The notes: a model not told the origin generated them from the sequence alone. A DNA stretch of 13,644 nt from WLJO01 sp046597895 (GCA_046597895.1 JBKJJS010000215.1:1-13644); one strand, 5' to 3'; shown: positions 1 to 6,243, counted from the stretch's first letter. Numbers and translations: made by a program.

Positions 1-193
1 CGGCGCCGTTGGGGCCGAGGAACCCCACGACCTCGCCGGAAGCGACGTCGAACGAGACACCGTCGACGGCGCGAACCTCACGGACTTCGCGGTGGACAAG
101 GCTCCGCAGCGACGCCCGCAGCCCGGCCTGGCGGACCGGCACCATGAACGCCTTCTCCAACCCCTCGACGTGGATCGACGGCGTCGGAAGCAT
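1..193 (-). CDS. ABC transporter ATP-binding protein, N-terminal fragment (cut by window edge)
   Basis: This is the start of an ATPase subunit that would power an ABC transporter, probably of the ABC-2 export type. The 64 visible codons begin MLPTPSIHVEGLEKAF, which matches the first beta strand of ABC ATPases. They continue through RAVDGVSFDV to GFLGPNGA at residues 57-64, the first part of the Walker A motif; the Lys-Thr lies beyond the edge. An Arg-rich insert of about 20 residues (PVRQAGLRASLRSLVHREV) between the first strand and the A-loop region resembles uncharacterised COG4586-type ABC-2 ATPases. An in-frame TAG two codons' distance upstream (ending nine bases before the ATG) rules out a longer start. 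The GGAG abuts the ATG with no spacer, which is poor. An internal ATG at codon 17 has a better-spaced GGAGAAGG but would remove the first strand. The gene starts 22 bases after the stop of the flavoprotein gene on the same strand, so co-transcription is likely. Substrate unknown. Confidence 0.85.
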   Translation of the reverse strand, partial: MLPTPSIHVEGLEKAFMVPVRQAGLRASLRSLVHREVREVRAVDGVSFDVASGEVVGFLGPNGA

Positions 194-215
194 CTCCGTT
201 GTCTACCTCACGGGG

Positions 216-1457
216 TCACTTCGGGCGCGGTGATTGCGAGTTCGAACCGTCGAACTCCCCACCCGGCTCGCCACCGAGGTAGATGCGCCCGATGTCGCCG
301 TACAGCGGATGGGAGACCCACCGGTGCGTGGCACAGCCGTGGGCATCGCGCAGCTTTCGCTCGAGCGGGCTCTTCATGTAAATGGCGCTCGTTCCGGCAG
401 CGTTCGTGATCGAGTCGACCACACCCATGCACGCGTTGGCGGCGTGCGTGCACGCCAATCGGGCGTTCTGCGTGGTCTCGGCCCCGGGCCACGGAGCACC
501 GGCGTGCAGTTCGTCCTCGACCGCCGTCATCGCCTCCATCAGGTAGGCCCGCGCCGCTCGGTAGGTCGCAGTGCCCTCACCCATTCGCTGCTGAGCGACG
601 GGCCGATCCCGCAGGGGAGCAGCGGACAGCATCGGGGTCTTGGTGGCAGCGAGATCGGCGAACTCGGCGAGCGTGCCCTTGGCCACGCCGAGGGCGATGG
701 CGGCCTTGTTGTAGGCGAGGCGTAGCGGTACGGGCATGCGGAACACCGGGTTGTCGTGCTGGGCCGGGAACGTGACGAGCCCGACATCGGCGAGGCGGGC
801 CGGCACGTGGCCACCGTTCGTGCGCACGTCGTGACTGCCCGAACCGCGCAGGCAGGCCACGTCCCAGGTGTCGACGATCTCCCACTCGTCACGGTGCAGG
901 AACCACATCTTGAAGATGGGACCACCATTGGCATCCTTGGCGATGGAGTCGTCGTCTTCGAGCAGAGGGGCGGCCATGAAGCACCACGTGGCGTTGTGGC
1001 AGCCGCTGATGAACGTGCCCTGGCCCCACACCCTGAAGCCGTCGCCCCCTGGATCGCGCCGGGCGTACGAGGGCTGAGTGCCCGGGCCACCACCGCCACA
1101 CATCACGACGCGGGGGTTGGCGAGGTAGATGTCCTTGGCGATCTCGAGATCCATGCCGCCCGCGGCCATGGCGTTGATCTCGGAACCGAGCATCAGGTTC
1201 CAGCCGACGGAGGCGTCGATGGCCGCCACGGCCTCGAGCAGCTCGATGGTCTCCATCGAGCTGAGATCCTCACCGCCGAGCGAGCGCGGCATCGGGGCCC
1301 GAAACAACCCCGCATCGATCATGGCATCGACCGTGGCCTGGGGCAGGCGGCGCAGTTGTTGCGCCTCGTTGCCACCGTCACGGATCACGTCGGCGAGCGC
1401 GGCGACCCGCTCGAGGATGGTTCCTGTCGGTGCCGCCACCTTGTCCATCATCACCAT
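216..1457 (-). CDS. Acyl-CoA dehydrogenase-fold flavoprotein, possibly a flavin-dependent (HsaA-like) monooxygenase
   Basis: This 413-residue protein has the acyl-CoA dehydrogenase fold throughout: an N-terminal helical domain (about 10-115), a middle beta domain (about 118-225) and a C-terminal helical domain (about 240-395). Visible family motifs are GTFISGCHNATW (148-159) in the flavin-binding middle domain, DTWDVACLRGSGSHDV (197-212, the usual tW...GmrGTGSnDv), VPARLADV (218-225), and SPLERKLRDAHGCATH (363-378) near the end. The sequence style and the C-terminal domain resemble PF08028 members. These include group D flavin monooxygenases such as HsaA, which take FMNH2 or FADH2 from a partner reductase, as well as ordinary acyl-CoA dehydrogenases. 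I cannot identify a catalytic Glu, so the reaction and substrate are open. The start is well supported: AAGGGAG lies 6-7 bases upstream of ATG. The gene follows a Nudix gene by 66 bases and precedes the ABC ATPase by 22. No reductase gene is visible. Confidence 0.85.
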   Translation of the reverse strand: MVMMDKVAAPTGTILERVAALADVIRDGGNEAQQLRRLPQATVDAMIDAGLFRAPMPRSLGGEDLSSMETIELLEAVAAIDASVGWNLMLGSEINAMAAGGMDLEIAKDIYLANPRVVMCGGGGPGTQPSYARRDPGGDGFRVWGQGTFISGCHNATWCFMAAPLLEDDDSIAKDANGGPIFKMWFLHRDEWEIVDTWDVACLRGSGSHDVRTNGGHVPARLADVGLVTFPAQHDNPVFRMPVPLRLAYNKAAIALGVAKGTLAEFADLAATKTPMLSAAPLRDRPVAQQRMGEGTATYRAARAYLMEAMTAVEDELHAGAPWPGAETTQNARLACTHAANACMGVVDSITNAAGTSAIYMKSPLERKLRDAHGCATHRWVSHPLYGDIGRIYLGGEPGGEFDGSNSQSPRPK

Positions 1458-1466
1458 CGAAATCTC

Positions 1467-1478
1467 CCTTGATCAAGG
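1467..1478. promoter_or_regulatory. 12-bp perfect palindrome overlapping a ribosome binding site
   Basis: CCTTGATCAAGG is a perfect 12-bp palindrome. On the minus strand its last bases (AAGG) run straight into the Shine-Dalgarno sequence of the flavoprotein gene that starts at 1457. It lies in a 66-base gap after the Nudix gene. A second small palindrome, TCCTAGGA (1483-1490), lies beside it and contains a TAGGAT that could serve as a weak -10 on the minus strand. The position suits an operator, but no regulator is identified and the function is inferred. Confidence 0.35.
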
Positions 1479-1523
1479 CTGATCCTAGGAAATCGAACCT
1501 CCCGGGGCCTACTCGGAGAACTG

Positions 1524-2396
1524 TCAGCCCACGACGTCGTAGCCGGGGGCGAGGTCGTAGTCGTCGTGGCCCGGCATGAGCAGTTCGATCACCTTGCCCT
1601 CGGGGTCCACCCGCACCTTGGGCAGGATCGCCGTGGCGATGGCGCCGACTCCGCCCTCCCCGGCCGCAGCAACAGCCTCGGCCGCCGTGCGGTAGGTCTC
1701 GAGGAACTGCAAGTTGCTCACCGTCGGAGAGAACATCCCGAGTTCGCCGCGCTGGAACCGGTCGAGCGCATCGACGGGGCGTACCCACAGGCTGTCGACG
1801 GTCTCGTGGTCGTCGTGCAGGGGGTCCTGAGCCTGCGGGGCTCGGGCGACGAAGAAGCGGGCGTCGAAGCGCCGCCGCTGACCCATGGGGGTGATCCAGT
1901 GGCTCACGTATCCGATCGAGTCGGTGATGAGCCGGAGTTCCTCCCGCTCACAGAGCTCGACCAGGCCGAGGCGACCGGCGTGGACGGCGAGACGATACTC
2001 ACCGAAGCGAGCAGCCACGGAGGGCTCCCCGAACGCCACGACCTCGCCCGAGTGGGCATGGCGGGCCAGCAGGACACCCGCCTCCTCAAAGCACTCACGG
2101 ATCGCCGCGACCCAATAGCTCAAGCCGCCGGACGGCAGCGTGAGGAGACGACTGGCCTCGACGTCGGAGCGGCCGTCGCAGCACGCCTCCACGACGCGAC
2201 CACCGTCGGCGGCATCCACCTTGCCGCCCGGGAACACGTACATCCCTGCGGCAAACACGGCGGCCGCGGTGCGACGCAACATGAATACTTCCGGCCCACC
2301 ATCGCTGTCGCGCATCAGCATCACTGTCGCGGCCGGGCTCACCGGGACGGCGTACGGATCGAACCCGAGCTCACTCACGGTCGGCGCTGTCTCCAC
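1524..2396 (-). CDS. Nudix hydrolase, NUDT19/RP2-like long form
   Basis: This 290-residue protein probably hydrolyses a nucleoside diphosphate linked to another moiety; the animal relative NUDT19 is a CoA diphosphatase. The Nudix box is split. FPGGK is at 55-59 and RECFEEAGVLL at 100-110, so an insert of about 40 residues (60-99) separates the glycine part from the metal-binding REx2EExG part. That insert, together with HWITPMGQRRRFDARFF (167-182) and the length near 300, is characteristic of the NUDT19-like branch rather than of MutT. The metal-binding Glu residues (E101, E104, E105) are intact. Translation starts at a GTG with GGGGA about nine bases upstream. The first 26 bases overlap the end of the fxsA-type gene, so the two are probably translationally coupled. 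Nudix fold: high confidence. CoA as substrate: inference, weakly supported by the acyl-CoA dehydrogenase-fold gene next in line. Confidence 0.9.
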   Translation of the reverse strand: METAPTVSELGFDPYAVPVSPAATVMLMRDSDGGPEVFMLRRTAAAVFAAGMYVFPGGKVDAADGGRVVEACCDGRSDVEASRLLTLPSGGLSYWVAAIRECFEEAGVLLARHAHSGEVVAFGEPSVAARFGEYRLAVHAGRLGLVELCEREELRLITDSIGYVSHWITPMGQRRRFDARFFVARAPQAQDPLHDDHETVDSLWVRPVDALDRFQRGELGMFSPTVSNLQFLETYRTAAEAVAAAGEGGVGAIATAILPKVRVDPEGKVIELLMPGHDDYDLAPGYDVVG

Positions 2397-2829
2397 CGTC
2401 GTCGTTCCCCGGCCCTACGTCGATGATGCGGTCACCGTCGGCCCGTGCCCCGTACGTCGCCGCGATGACGGTGGCCCGTCGCGTCGTTCGCCTCAGGAAA
2501 ACGGCCCGGACCACCGCCCGCACCGGTGGCAGCAGCAACAGGATCCCCAGCACGTCGGTGATGAAGCCCGGCGTCAACAGCAGCACTCCGGCAAACAGCA
2601 CGAGCACCCCGTCCACGAGTTCTCTCGACGGAACGACACCCCTCGCAATCTGCTGCTGGAATCGATTCCAGATACGCACGCCCTGATGGCGTACGAGCCA
2701 GACGCCCACCACGGAAACGGCGATGAGGAGGAGCAGCGCGCTGCCGAAGCCAATGGCCTGACTCGTCTGAACGAACACGTAGAGCTCGACGATGGGAAGC
2801 ACGACGAAAACGAGTACCAACAGCAACAC
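2371..2829 (-). CDS. fxsA: FxsA-family membrane protein
   Basis: This 152-residue protein belongs to the FxsA family (PF04186). The family is named after an E. coli protein whose overproduction relieves F-plasmid exclusion of phage T7; its normal role is unclear. Three or four hydrophobic segments are visible at about 1-20, 27-46, 69-86 and 88-101. Family hallmarks are the Gly-rich region before RHQGVRIWNRFQ (47-58), the DGVLVLFAGVLLLTPGFITD stretch (73-92), and GILLLLPPVR (95-104). The tail (about 110-152) is polar: Arg-rich at first and then acidic (GNDDGGDSADRE). The start is a GTG; an in-frame TAG 12 bases upstream bounds it, and no convincing Shine-Dalgarno sequence is visible. It is the first gene of the minus-strand block that continues into the Nudix gene, with which it overlaps, and is divergent from the MFS gene. 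Confidence 0.9.
   Translation of the reverse strand: MLLLVLVFVVLPIVELYVFVQTSQAIGFGSALLLLIAVSVVGVWLVRHQGVRIWNRFQQQIARGVVPSRELVDGVLVLFAGVLLLTPGFITDVLGILLLLPPVRAVVRAVFLRRTTRRATVIAATYGARADGDRIIDVGPGNDDGGDSADRE
2656..2671. repeat. 16-bp perfect palindrome inside the fxsA-type gene
   Basis: CTGGAATCGATTCCAG reads identically on both strands. It lies in the coding sequence for W-N-R-F-Q near residue 55 of the FxsA-family protein. No spacer interrupts it, so it is a duplex-DNA symmetry element and not a good RNA hairpin. It could be a dimeric regulator site or chance. Confidence 0.4.
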
Positions 2830-2930
2830 GCCGCCACGCTAGCGACGACTCCACCGGGCTCCGTCGGCTCGCCCCCAGGCCCAGTTACTTGTAGAATGCA
2901 TGTATTGACCTGACCGAATCGCTCAACCCC
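2830..2930. promoter_or_regulatory. Divergent intergenic region with a candidate -10 for the MFS gene
   Basis: The 101 bases separate the divergent fxsA-type and MFS genes, so both promoters should lie here or just outside. The part nearest the MFS gene is locally AT-richer. It contains TAGAAT at 2892-2897, a reasonable -10 for the plus strand that would put transcription start near 2904, about 27 bases before the GTG. No matching -35 is clear. TTGACC at 2905-2910 has no -10 at the right distance downstream. No clear promoter is visible for the fxsA side. Confidence 0.3.
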
Positions 2931-4322
2931 GTGGCGACCGCCACCGCCAGGTTGAGTTATGGGGCGCAGGTACTCATCATCACCTCGATCGCCGTGTTCA
3001 TGGGTGCGCTCGACACCACCGTGGTGAACATCGCCATCGAGGACATCGCCCATGGCTTGCGCGTCGAAGACGAGACGCAGTTGGCGTGGGTCCTGTCCGG
3101 ATACAGCATCGTGTACGCCGCGACCCTGCTGGCTGCCGGTCGGCTCGCCGACTGGAAGGGACGCAAGCGGCTCTTCCTCCACGGCCTCACCTTGTTCGCG
3201 ATCGCATCAGTCCTGTGCGGAATGGCGCCAAGCCTCGAATTCCTGATCGCGGCGCGCGTGCTCCAGGCCGTTGGTGCGGCGATGGTGACGCCGGCGTCGC
3301 TGGCGCTCGTCCTGCTGGCGTTCCCGGCCGAGCGCAGGGCGACGGCGGTGGGCGTGTGGGGCGCGGTGTCCGGGCTGGCGGCGGCCATGGCGCCGACGAT
3401 CGGCGGGCTGCTCAACCACGCGTTCGGGTGGCGCAGCCTGTTCTTCATCAACCTGCCCTTCATCGCGGTGGCGTTCGTCGCTGGGCATCGCGTGCTCACC
3501 GAATCGAGCGATACCACCATCACCGGACTTCCGGATCTGACCGGCGCGGTGATGGCCGCGGCCGGCGTCGGCCTCATCGTGCTGGCCATCATCGAGTCAG
3601 CGAGTTGGGGAATCACCTCGACCCGATTCGTTCTCGTCTTCGCCCTGGCGATCGTCCTCCTCGTCGCCTTCATCCACCGGTGCGCCACTGTGAACGACCC
3701 CGTGCTCGATCTTGGTCTGCTCCATGAGCGCTACTTCGCCGTCGCCAACGTGGCGGCCGTCCTGTTCACATTCGCGTTCTTCGGTGTCTTCCTGACGAAT
3801 GTCCGCTTCTTCATCCGCGTCTGGGACTACACGGCCACGGGCGCCGGGATGGCGATCACCCCGATCCCCCTCGCCGCCGGAATCACCGGGATGTTGTCGG
3901 GGCGGATTCTTGGCCGACTCGGGATGAGAAAAGGGGCGTTCGTCGCCGCCATTCTGTTCTCCGGCGGGCTCGCCGCGATGACCGTCCTCACAGGCAACGA
4001 GGCCGACTACTGGCGTGACGCCTTCGTTCCCTTGGTAGCGACCGGGATCGGGGTGGGCCTGGCGATCACCGTGCTGAACAGTTCGGCCATGATCCACCTC
4101 CCACCCGAGCGCTACTCGATGGGAAGCGCCATCATCTCCACCGGTCGCCAGATCGGGGCGGCTATCGGGGTGGCGGTGTCGCTTGCCCTATTTGCTGCGA
4201 CAGCGCACGGAGCCGACCCTCTCGGGGTGTCGCACCTGTCGTGGCTGGTCTTCGCCAGCACCGGCCTCATCGCCGGCGTCGGCATCACGATCTTTTACCG
4301 CCCACCTGTGCGAGTCGCCTGA
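2931..4322 (+). CDS. MFS transporter, DHA2 (EmrB/QacA) family drug-type exporter
   Basis: This 463-residue membrane protein is almost certainly a proton-coupled exporter. Motif D1 appears in the first helix as MGALDTTVVNIAI (24-36, with D28). Motif A is GRLADWKGRKR (70-80) in the loop between helices 2 and 3. The antiporter motif C region is GAVSGLAAAMAPTIGGLL (144-161) in helix 5. These are the hallmarks of the DHA2 group, usually with 14 membrane segments; the hydrophobic profile is consistent with 13-14. The substrate cannot be read from the sequence. The start is uncertain: GTG at 2931 has no Shine-Dalgarno sequence. In-frame codons back to a TAG at 2892 contain only CTG (2910) and ATT (2904) as conceivable earlier starts. 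The protein begins its first helix about 12 residues in, which fits the GTG. The gene is flanked by a divergent gene upstream and converges on the CAP-domain gene with a 15-base gap. Confidence 0.92.
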   Translation: MATATARLSYGAQVLIITSIAVFMGALDTTVVNIAIEDIAHGLRVEDETQLAWVLSGYSIVYAATLLAAGRLADWKGRKRLFLHGLTLFAIASVLCGMAPSLEFLIAARVLQAVGAAMVTPASLALVLLAFPAERRATAVGVWGAVSGLAAAMAPTIGGLLNHAFGWRSLFFINLPFIAVAFVAGHRVLTESSDTTITGLPDLTGAVMAAAGVGLIVLAIIESASWGITSTRFVLVFALAIVLLVAFIHRCATVNDPVLDLGLLHERYFAVANVAAVLFTFAFFGVFLTNVRFFIRVWDYTATGAGMAITPIPLAAGITGMLSGRILGRLGMRKGAFVAAILFSGGLAAMTVLTGNEADYWRDAFVPLVATGIGVGLAITVLNSSAMIHLPPERYSMGSAIISTGRQIGAAIGVAVSLALFAATAHGADPLGVSHLSWLVFASTGLIAGVGITIFYRPPVRVA

Positions 4323-4337
4323 CCCGTCGAACGCGTC

Positions 4338-5573
4338 TCAGACGAGTCCGAGTAGTCGCCGCGTCCGTAGATCGGCCCGGCCGTTGGGTCGCGTCACGCC
4401 CTTTTGGCTCTGGAACGCCGACACGGCAGCAACCACCGCGGGACTGAACTGCCCGTCGATCGGACCGACGTAGACACCGGCCGCCGACAGCGCGCATTGC
4501 AAGGTGCGGACGTACGGCCCTTGGGCGCCCTTGGTGATCGAACTCGGCACCCACCCGCAGGCGCTCCCGCCGGAAGGGCGCGTGTTCGAGGGCTTTTTCG
4601 CCGCTACGAACTCCATGGCCGTAAAGGCCCGGCCCAGTGGATCGACGGCGTAGCCGATGCCGACGAGGTTGATGTTCGGCCGCAGGATGTTGGCCCGGTG
4701 TCCCGGAGACCTCATGAATCCCAGGAACTGAGAGAGGAGGTCGGACGGCGAGCGATAGCCCACGTTCTCGCTCCACCAGCGCGAACCACCGGCGCCCACC
4801 GCCGTCTTTGTGACAGTCGACATGTCGGGGCGGTGGCACAGGGTCTTGCCGCCCGTGCACGCCGTGCCATCAGCCAACTTCGTGCTCCAGAACTCTGCCT
4901 CACGATCCAGCACCGGATGGCGGGCCAGCGGGGCAAGGCCCGCGTCGGACCTGACATCGTTGATCCAGAAGAGCATCGATTCCTCTTCGGACAGCCCCGG
5001 CGGGGGAGTCGGTACCTCCTCACCAGGCTTCGTCGGATTGCCGATTGCCCCGACGAACTCGTACGTCACGAAGAGCGTTCCGGCGGCATCGAACGACACG
5101 CCGACACCAAGGGCGTTGTACCCGGATTCGAGCACGTTGGCACGATGCCCGATGGAGCTCATAAACGCCTGATGAAGGGAGGCCAGCGTGCCGCCGTCAG
5201 GGACGAGACCGACGTTCTCTCCAACGCGCTGCCACGACCCCGGGTACGCAGTGTTCGCCATCGCGGCAAGGTCGAGCCGATGGCACAGGCGTCGGGCCTC
5301 ACGCACTGTGCATCCGCCGCCCGCCATGAATTGCGACCACGCGAGCGCGAACCCGTCGAGCGTGGTGGTACGCGCCAGCGCGTTCAGTCCGCGGACGGTG
5401 CGCTCACCGTTGAGGAGCGCCAACAGTTGCGTCTCGGCGTCGGTCGCCGAAGGAAACGAGGCGGGACGGACGTTTCGAGCAGGCATCGCGTCCGACGGGG
5501 CCACATTGAGGACGGTGCCAGCGCCAAAGATCGCAACGACAACCGCAACGGCCGCCCGTACCCGAGCCTTCAT
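4338..5573 (-). CDS. Secreted protein with two CAP (SCP/PR1-like) domains and a C-terminal peptidoglycan-binding domain
   Basis: This 411-residue exported protein probably acts at the cell wall. A signal peptide is clear: MKARVR, a hydrophobic core (7-24), then APSDAMPA as the likely cleavage zone. CAP domain 1 (about 47-173) has CHRL (97-100), GENVG (118-122), GHRANVL (142-148) and FVTYEFV (168-174). CAP domain 2 (about 197-322) has CHRP (246-249), SENVG (268-272), GHRANIL (291-297) and FTAMEF (317-322). Each therefore keeps the His-Glu-His set typical of the fold. A Pro-rich linker (183-192) joins them. Residues 345-409 (KGAQGPYVRTLQCALSAAG, then PIDGQFSPAVVAAVSAFQ) form a PG_binding_1 domain. 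The frame is open five codons further upstream to a GTG, but ATG at 5573 is chosen because those codons are themselves the Shine-Dalgarno sequence (GGAGGGAGGGG). Known CAP proteins vary widely in activity, so biochemical function is open. Confidence 0.9.
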   Translation of the reverse strand: MKARVRAAVAVVVAIFGAGTVLNVAPSDAMPARNVRPASFPSATDAETQLLALLNGERTVRGLNALARTTTLDGFALAWSQFMAGGGCTVREARRLCHRLDLAAMANTAYPGSWQRVGENVGLVPDGGTLASLHQAFMSSIGHRANVLESGYNALGVGVSFDAAGTLFVTYEFVGAIGNPTKPGEEVPTPPPGLSEEESMLFWINDVRSDAGLAPLARHPVLDREAEFWSTKLADGTACTGGKTLCHRPDMSTVTKTAVGAGGSRWWSENVGYRSPSDLLSQFLGFMRSPGHRANILRPNINLVGIGYAVDPLGRAFTAMEFVAAKKPSNTRPSGGSACGWVPSSITKGAQGPYVRTLQCALSAAGVYVGPIDGQFSPAVVAAVSAFQSQKGVTRPNGRADLRTRRLLGLV

Positions 5574-5599
5574 CGCCCCTCCCTCCACACCGAGACCCC

Positions 5600-5613
5600 G
5601 TCAAATGCTTGAC
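5600..5613. repeat. Inverted repeat GTCAA-N4-TTGAC upstream of the CAP-domain gene
   Basis: Perfect 5-bp arms flank a 4-base spacer, 27 bases upstream of the CAP-protein start. TTGACT occurs three times in this intergenic region (5609-5614, 5667-5672, 5695-5700), so the arm is part of a recurring motif. It could be an operator, or a small hairpin in the leader transcript. No regulator is identified. Confidence 0.3.
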
Positions 5614-5636
5614 TTGCTTTCGGATGCACCGTACAT
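5601..5636 (-). CDS. Possible 11-codon leader peptide upstream of the CAP-domain gene
   Basis: On the minus strand the sequence GGAGGAG-AAGC-ATG opens an 11-codon frame reading MYGASESKSSI and then TGA. It ends 27 bases before the CAP-protein ATG. The Shine-Dalgarno sequence is as strong as that of the main gene, which is unusual for a chance frame in an AT-richer region. The stop codon falls inside the GTCAA-N4-TTGAC inverted repeat. There are no runs of a single amino-acid codon of the kind used in classical attenuators. Whether it is transcribed depends on an unmapped promoter: a TAATCT at 5653-5648, if used as a -10, would start RNA too late to include the ribosome site. Confidence 0.3.
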   Translation of the reverse strand: MYGASESKSSI

Positions 5637-5780
5637 GCTTCTCCTCCAGATTACCACTTTTAGAGATTGACTTAACTTTGTCTGCACTAATTTGTTGACT
5701 ACATCCATGTAATCTTGAGAAAGAAGAAAAGTTGATTCCCCTCCGAGGCCGTCGTAGGTTTCCAACCAGGGGTCGACAAG
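5637..5780. promoter_or_regulatory. AT-richer divergent promoter region between the CAP-domain gene and whiB
   Basis: This stretch is markedly richer in A and T than its surroundings, especially 5650-5735, as expected for promoters in a high-GC genome. It should carry the promoters for both divergent genes. On the plus strand TTGACT (5667-5672) and TAATTT (5688-5693) are separated by 15 bases, slightly short for a sigma-70-type promoter. A further TTGACT at 5695-5700 has no suitable -10. A purine-rich AGAAAGAAGAAAAG run (5718-5731) lies in the likely whiB leader. On the minus strand TAATCT (5653-5648) is a possible -10. Confidence 0.4.
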
Positions 5781-6074
5781 GTGTTGGGGGAATTCGTGGA
5801 ACTTCTGCTACCCGTCACAGCTGGTACCGAGGGGCAGCACTGGCAGCAGGCTGCGGCGTGCCGAGGCCGGGAACGTTGCGGCGCCTTCTACCCGCCGGGG
5901 CACCAAGAGTCCCGAGACGCGCGCGCCGAACGTGAGCGCAAGGCCAAGGCCATCTGCGCGGACTGCCCCGTCAGGGTGTCATGCCTGGACTACGCCCTCA
6001 GCATCCACGAACCATTCGGCATCTGGGGCGGGCTGACGGAGCACGAGCGCCAACCGCTCCTCGCCGCCCGCTGA
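5781..6074 (+). CDS. WhiB-family iron-sulfur transcriptional regulator
   Basis: This 97-residue protein is a Wbl regulator, a family confined mainly to actinobacteria (and their phages). Members bind a [4Fe-4S] cluster and usually work with the primary sigma factor. The four cluster ligands are C27 (in AACRG), C59 and C62 (CADC), and C68 (SCLDY), giving the C-Xn-CxxCx5C pattern. The beta-turn GIWGG is at 80-84, followed by LTEHER as usual. The C-terminal basic tail is very short (QPLLAAR). A fifth cysteine, C33, sits in ERCGAFYPP where most family members have no Cys. The start GTG at 5781 has AGGGG about eight bases upstream. An in-frame GTG at 5796, preceded by GGGGGA, would shorten the protein by five residues without touching any motif. 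The gene is divergent from the CAP-domain gene and convergent with the propeller gene. I cannot assign it to whiB1-7. Confidence 0.93.
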   Translation: MLGEFVELLLPVTAGTEGQHWQQAAACRGRERCGAFYPPGHQESRDARAERERKAKAICADCPVRVSCLDYALSIHEPFGIWGGLTEHERQPLLAAR

Positions 6075-6142
6075 CGCGACTGCGGCGTCACGTCCTCGGA
6101 GTTGAGCGGATCGGCACCAGCGGGATGGCAGGCGCAGTGAGC

Positions 6143-6175
6143 CGCCCCATTTGCGCCCCATTTGCGCCCCATTTG
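6143..6175. repeat. Three perfect tandem copies of an 11-bp repeat
   Basis: CGCCCCATTTG occurs three times with no spacer, at 6143-6153, 6154-6164 and 6165-6175. The array lies in the noncoding gap between whiB and the converging propeller gene, directly beside the large hairpin. Copy number may vary by slippage. There are no spacers, so it is not a CRISPR array. Confidence 0.8.
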
Positions 6176-6176
6176 C

Positions 6177-6228
6177 GCAACTCTTGCGGGATTGCGCGGT
6201 CTACACCACACAATCCCGCGAGAGTTGC
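6177..6228. terminator. Large hairpin between convergent genes, likely bidirectional terminator
   Basis: GCAACTCTTGCGGGATTG (6177-6194) pairs with CAATCCCGCGAGAGTTGC (6211-6228). The arms are 18 bp with a single mismatch (a G-U pair in plus-strand RNA), around a 16-base loop. It sits about 100 bases after the whiB stop and 40 bases after the propeller gene's stop on the other strand, so it can serve both. No T-run follows on either strand; many actinobacterial hairpin terminators lack one. The length of the arms would also fit a small mobile or REP-like element. Confidence 0.6.
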
Positions 6229-6243
6229 AGGAAAATGGTGCTC

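Noticed and set aside
4323..4345. Terminator between the convergent MFS and CAP-domain genes
   Set aside because: CGTCTCAGACG has only 5-bp arms around one base and lies over a stop codon, which is too weak to support a terminator call.
4404..5612. Plus-strand open frame (402 codons) opposite the CAP-domain gene
   Set aside because: It is a shadow of the well-supported minus-strand gene with signal peptide and complete domains. The plus-strand product shows no family features.
6143..6228. CRISPR-like array
   Set aside because: The 11-bp units are directly adjacent with no spacers, and the hairpin is a single inverted repeat.
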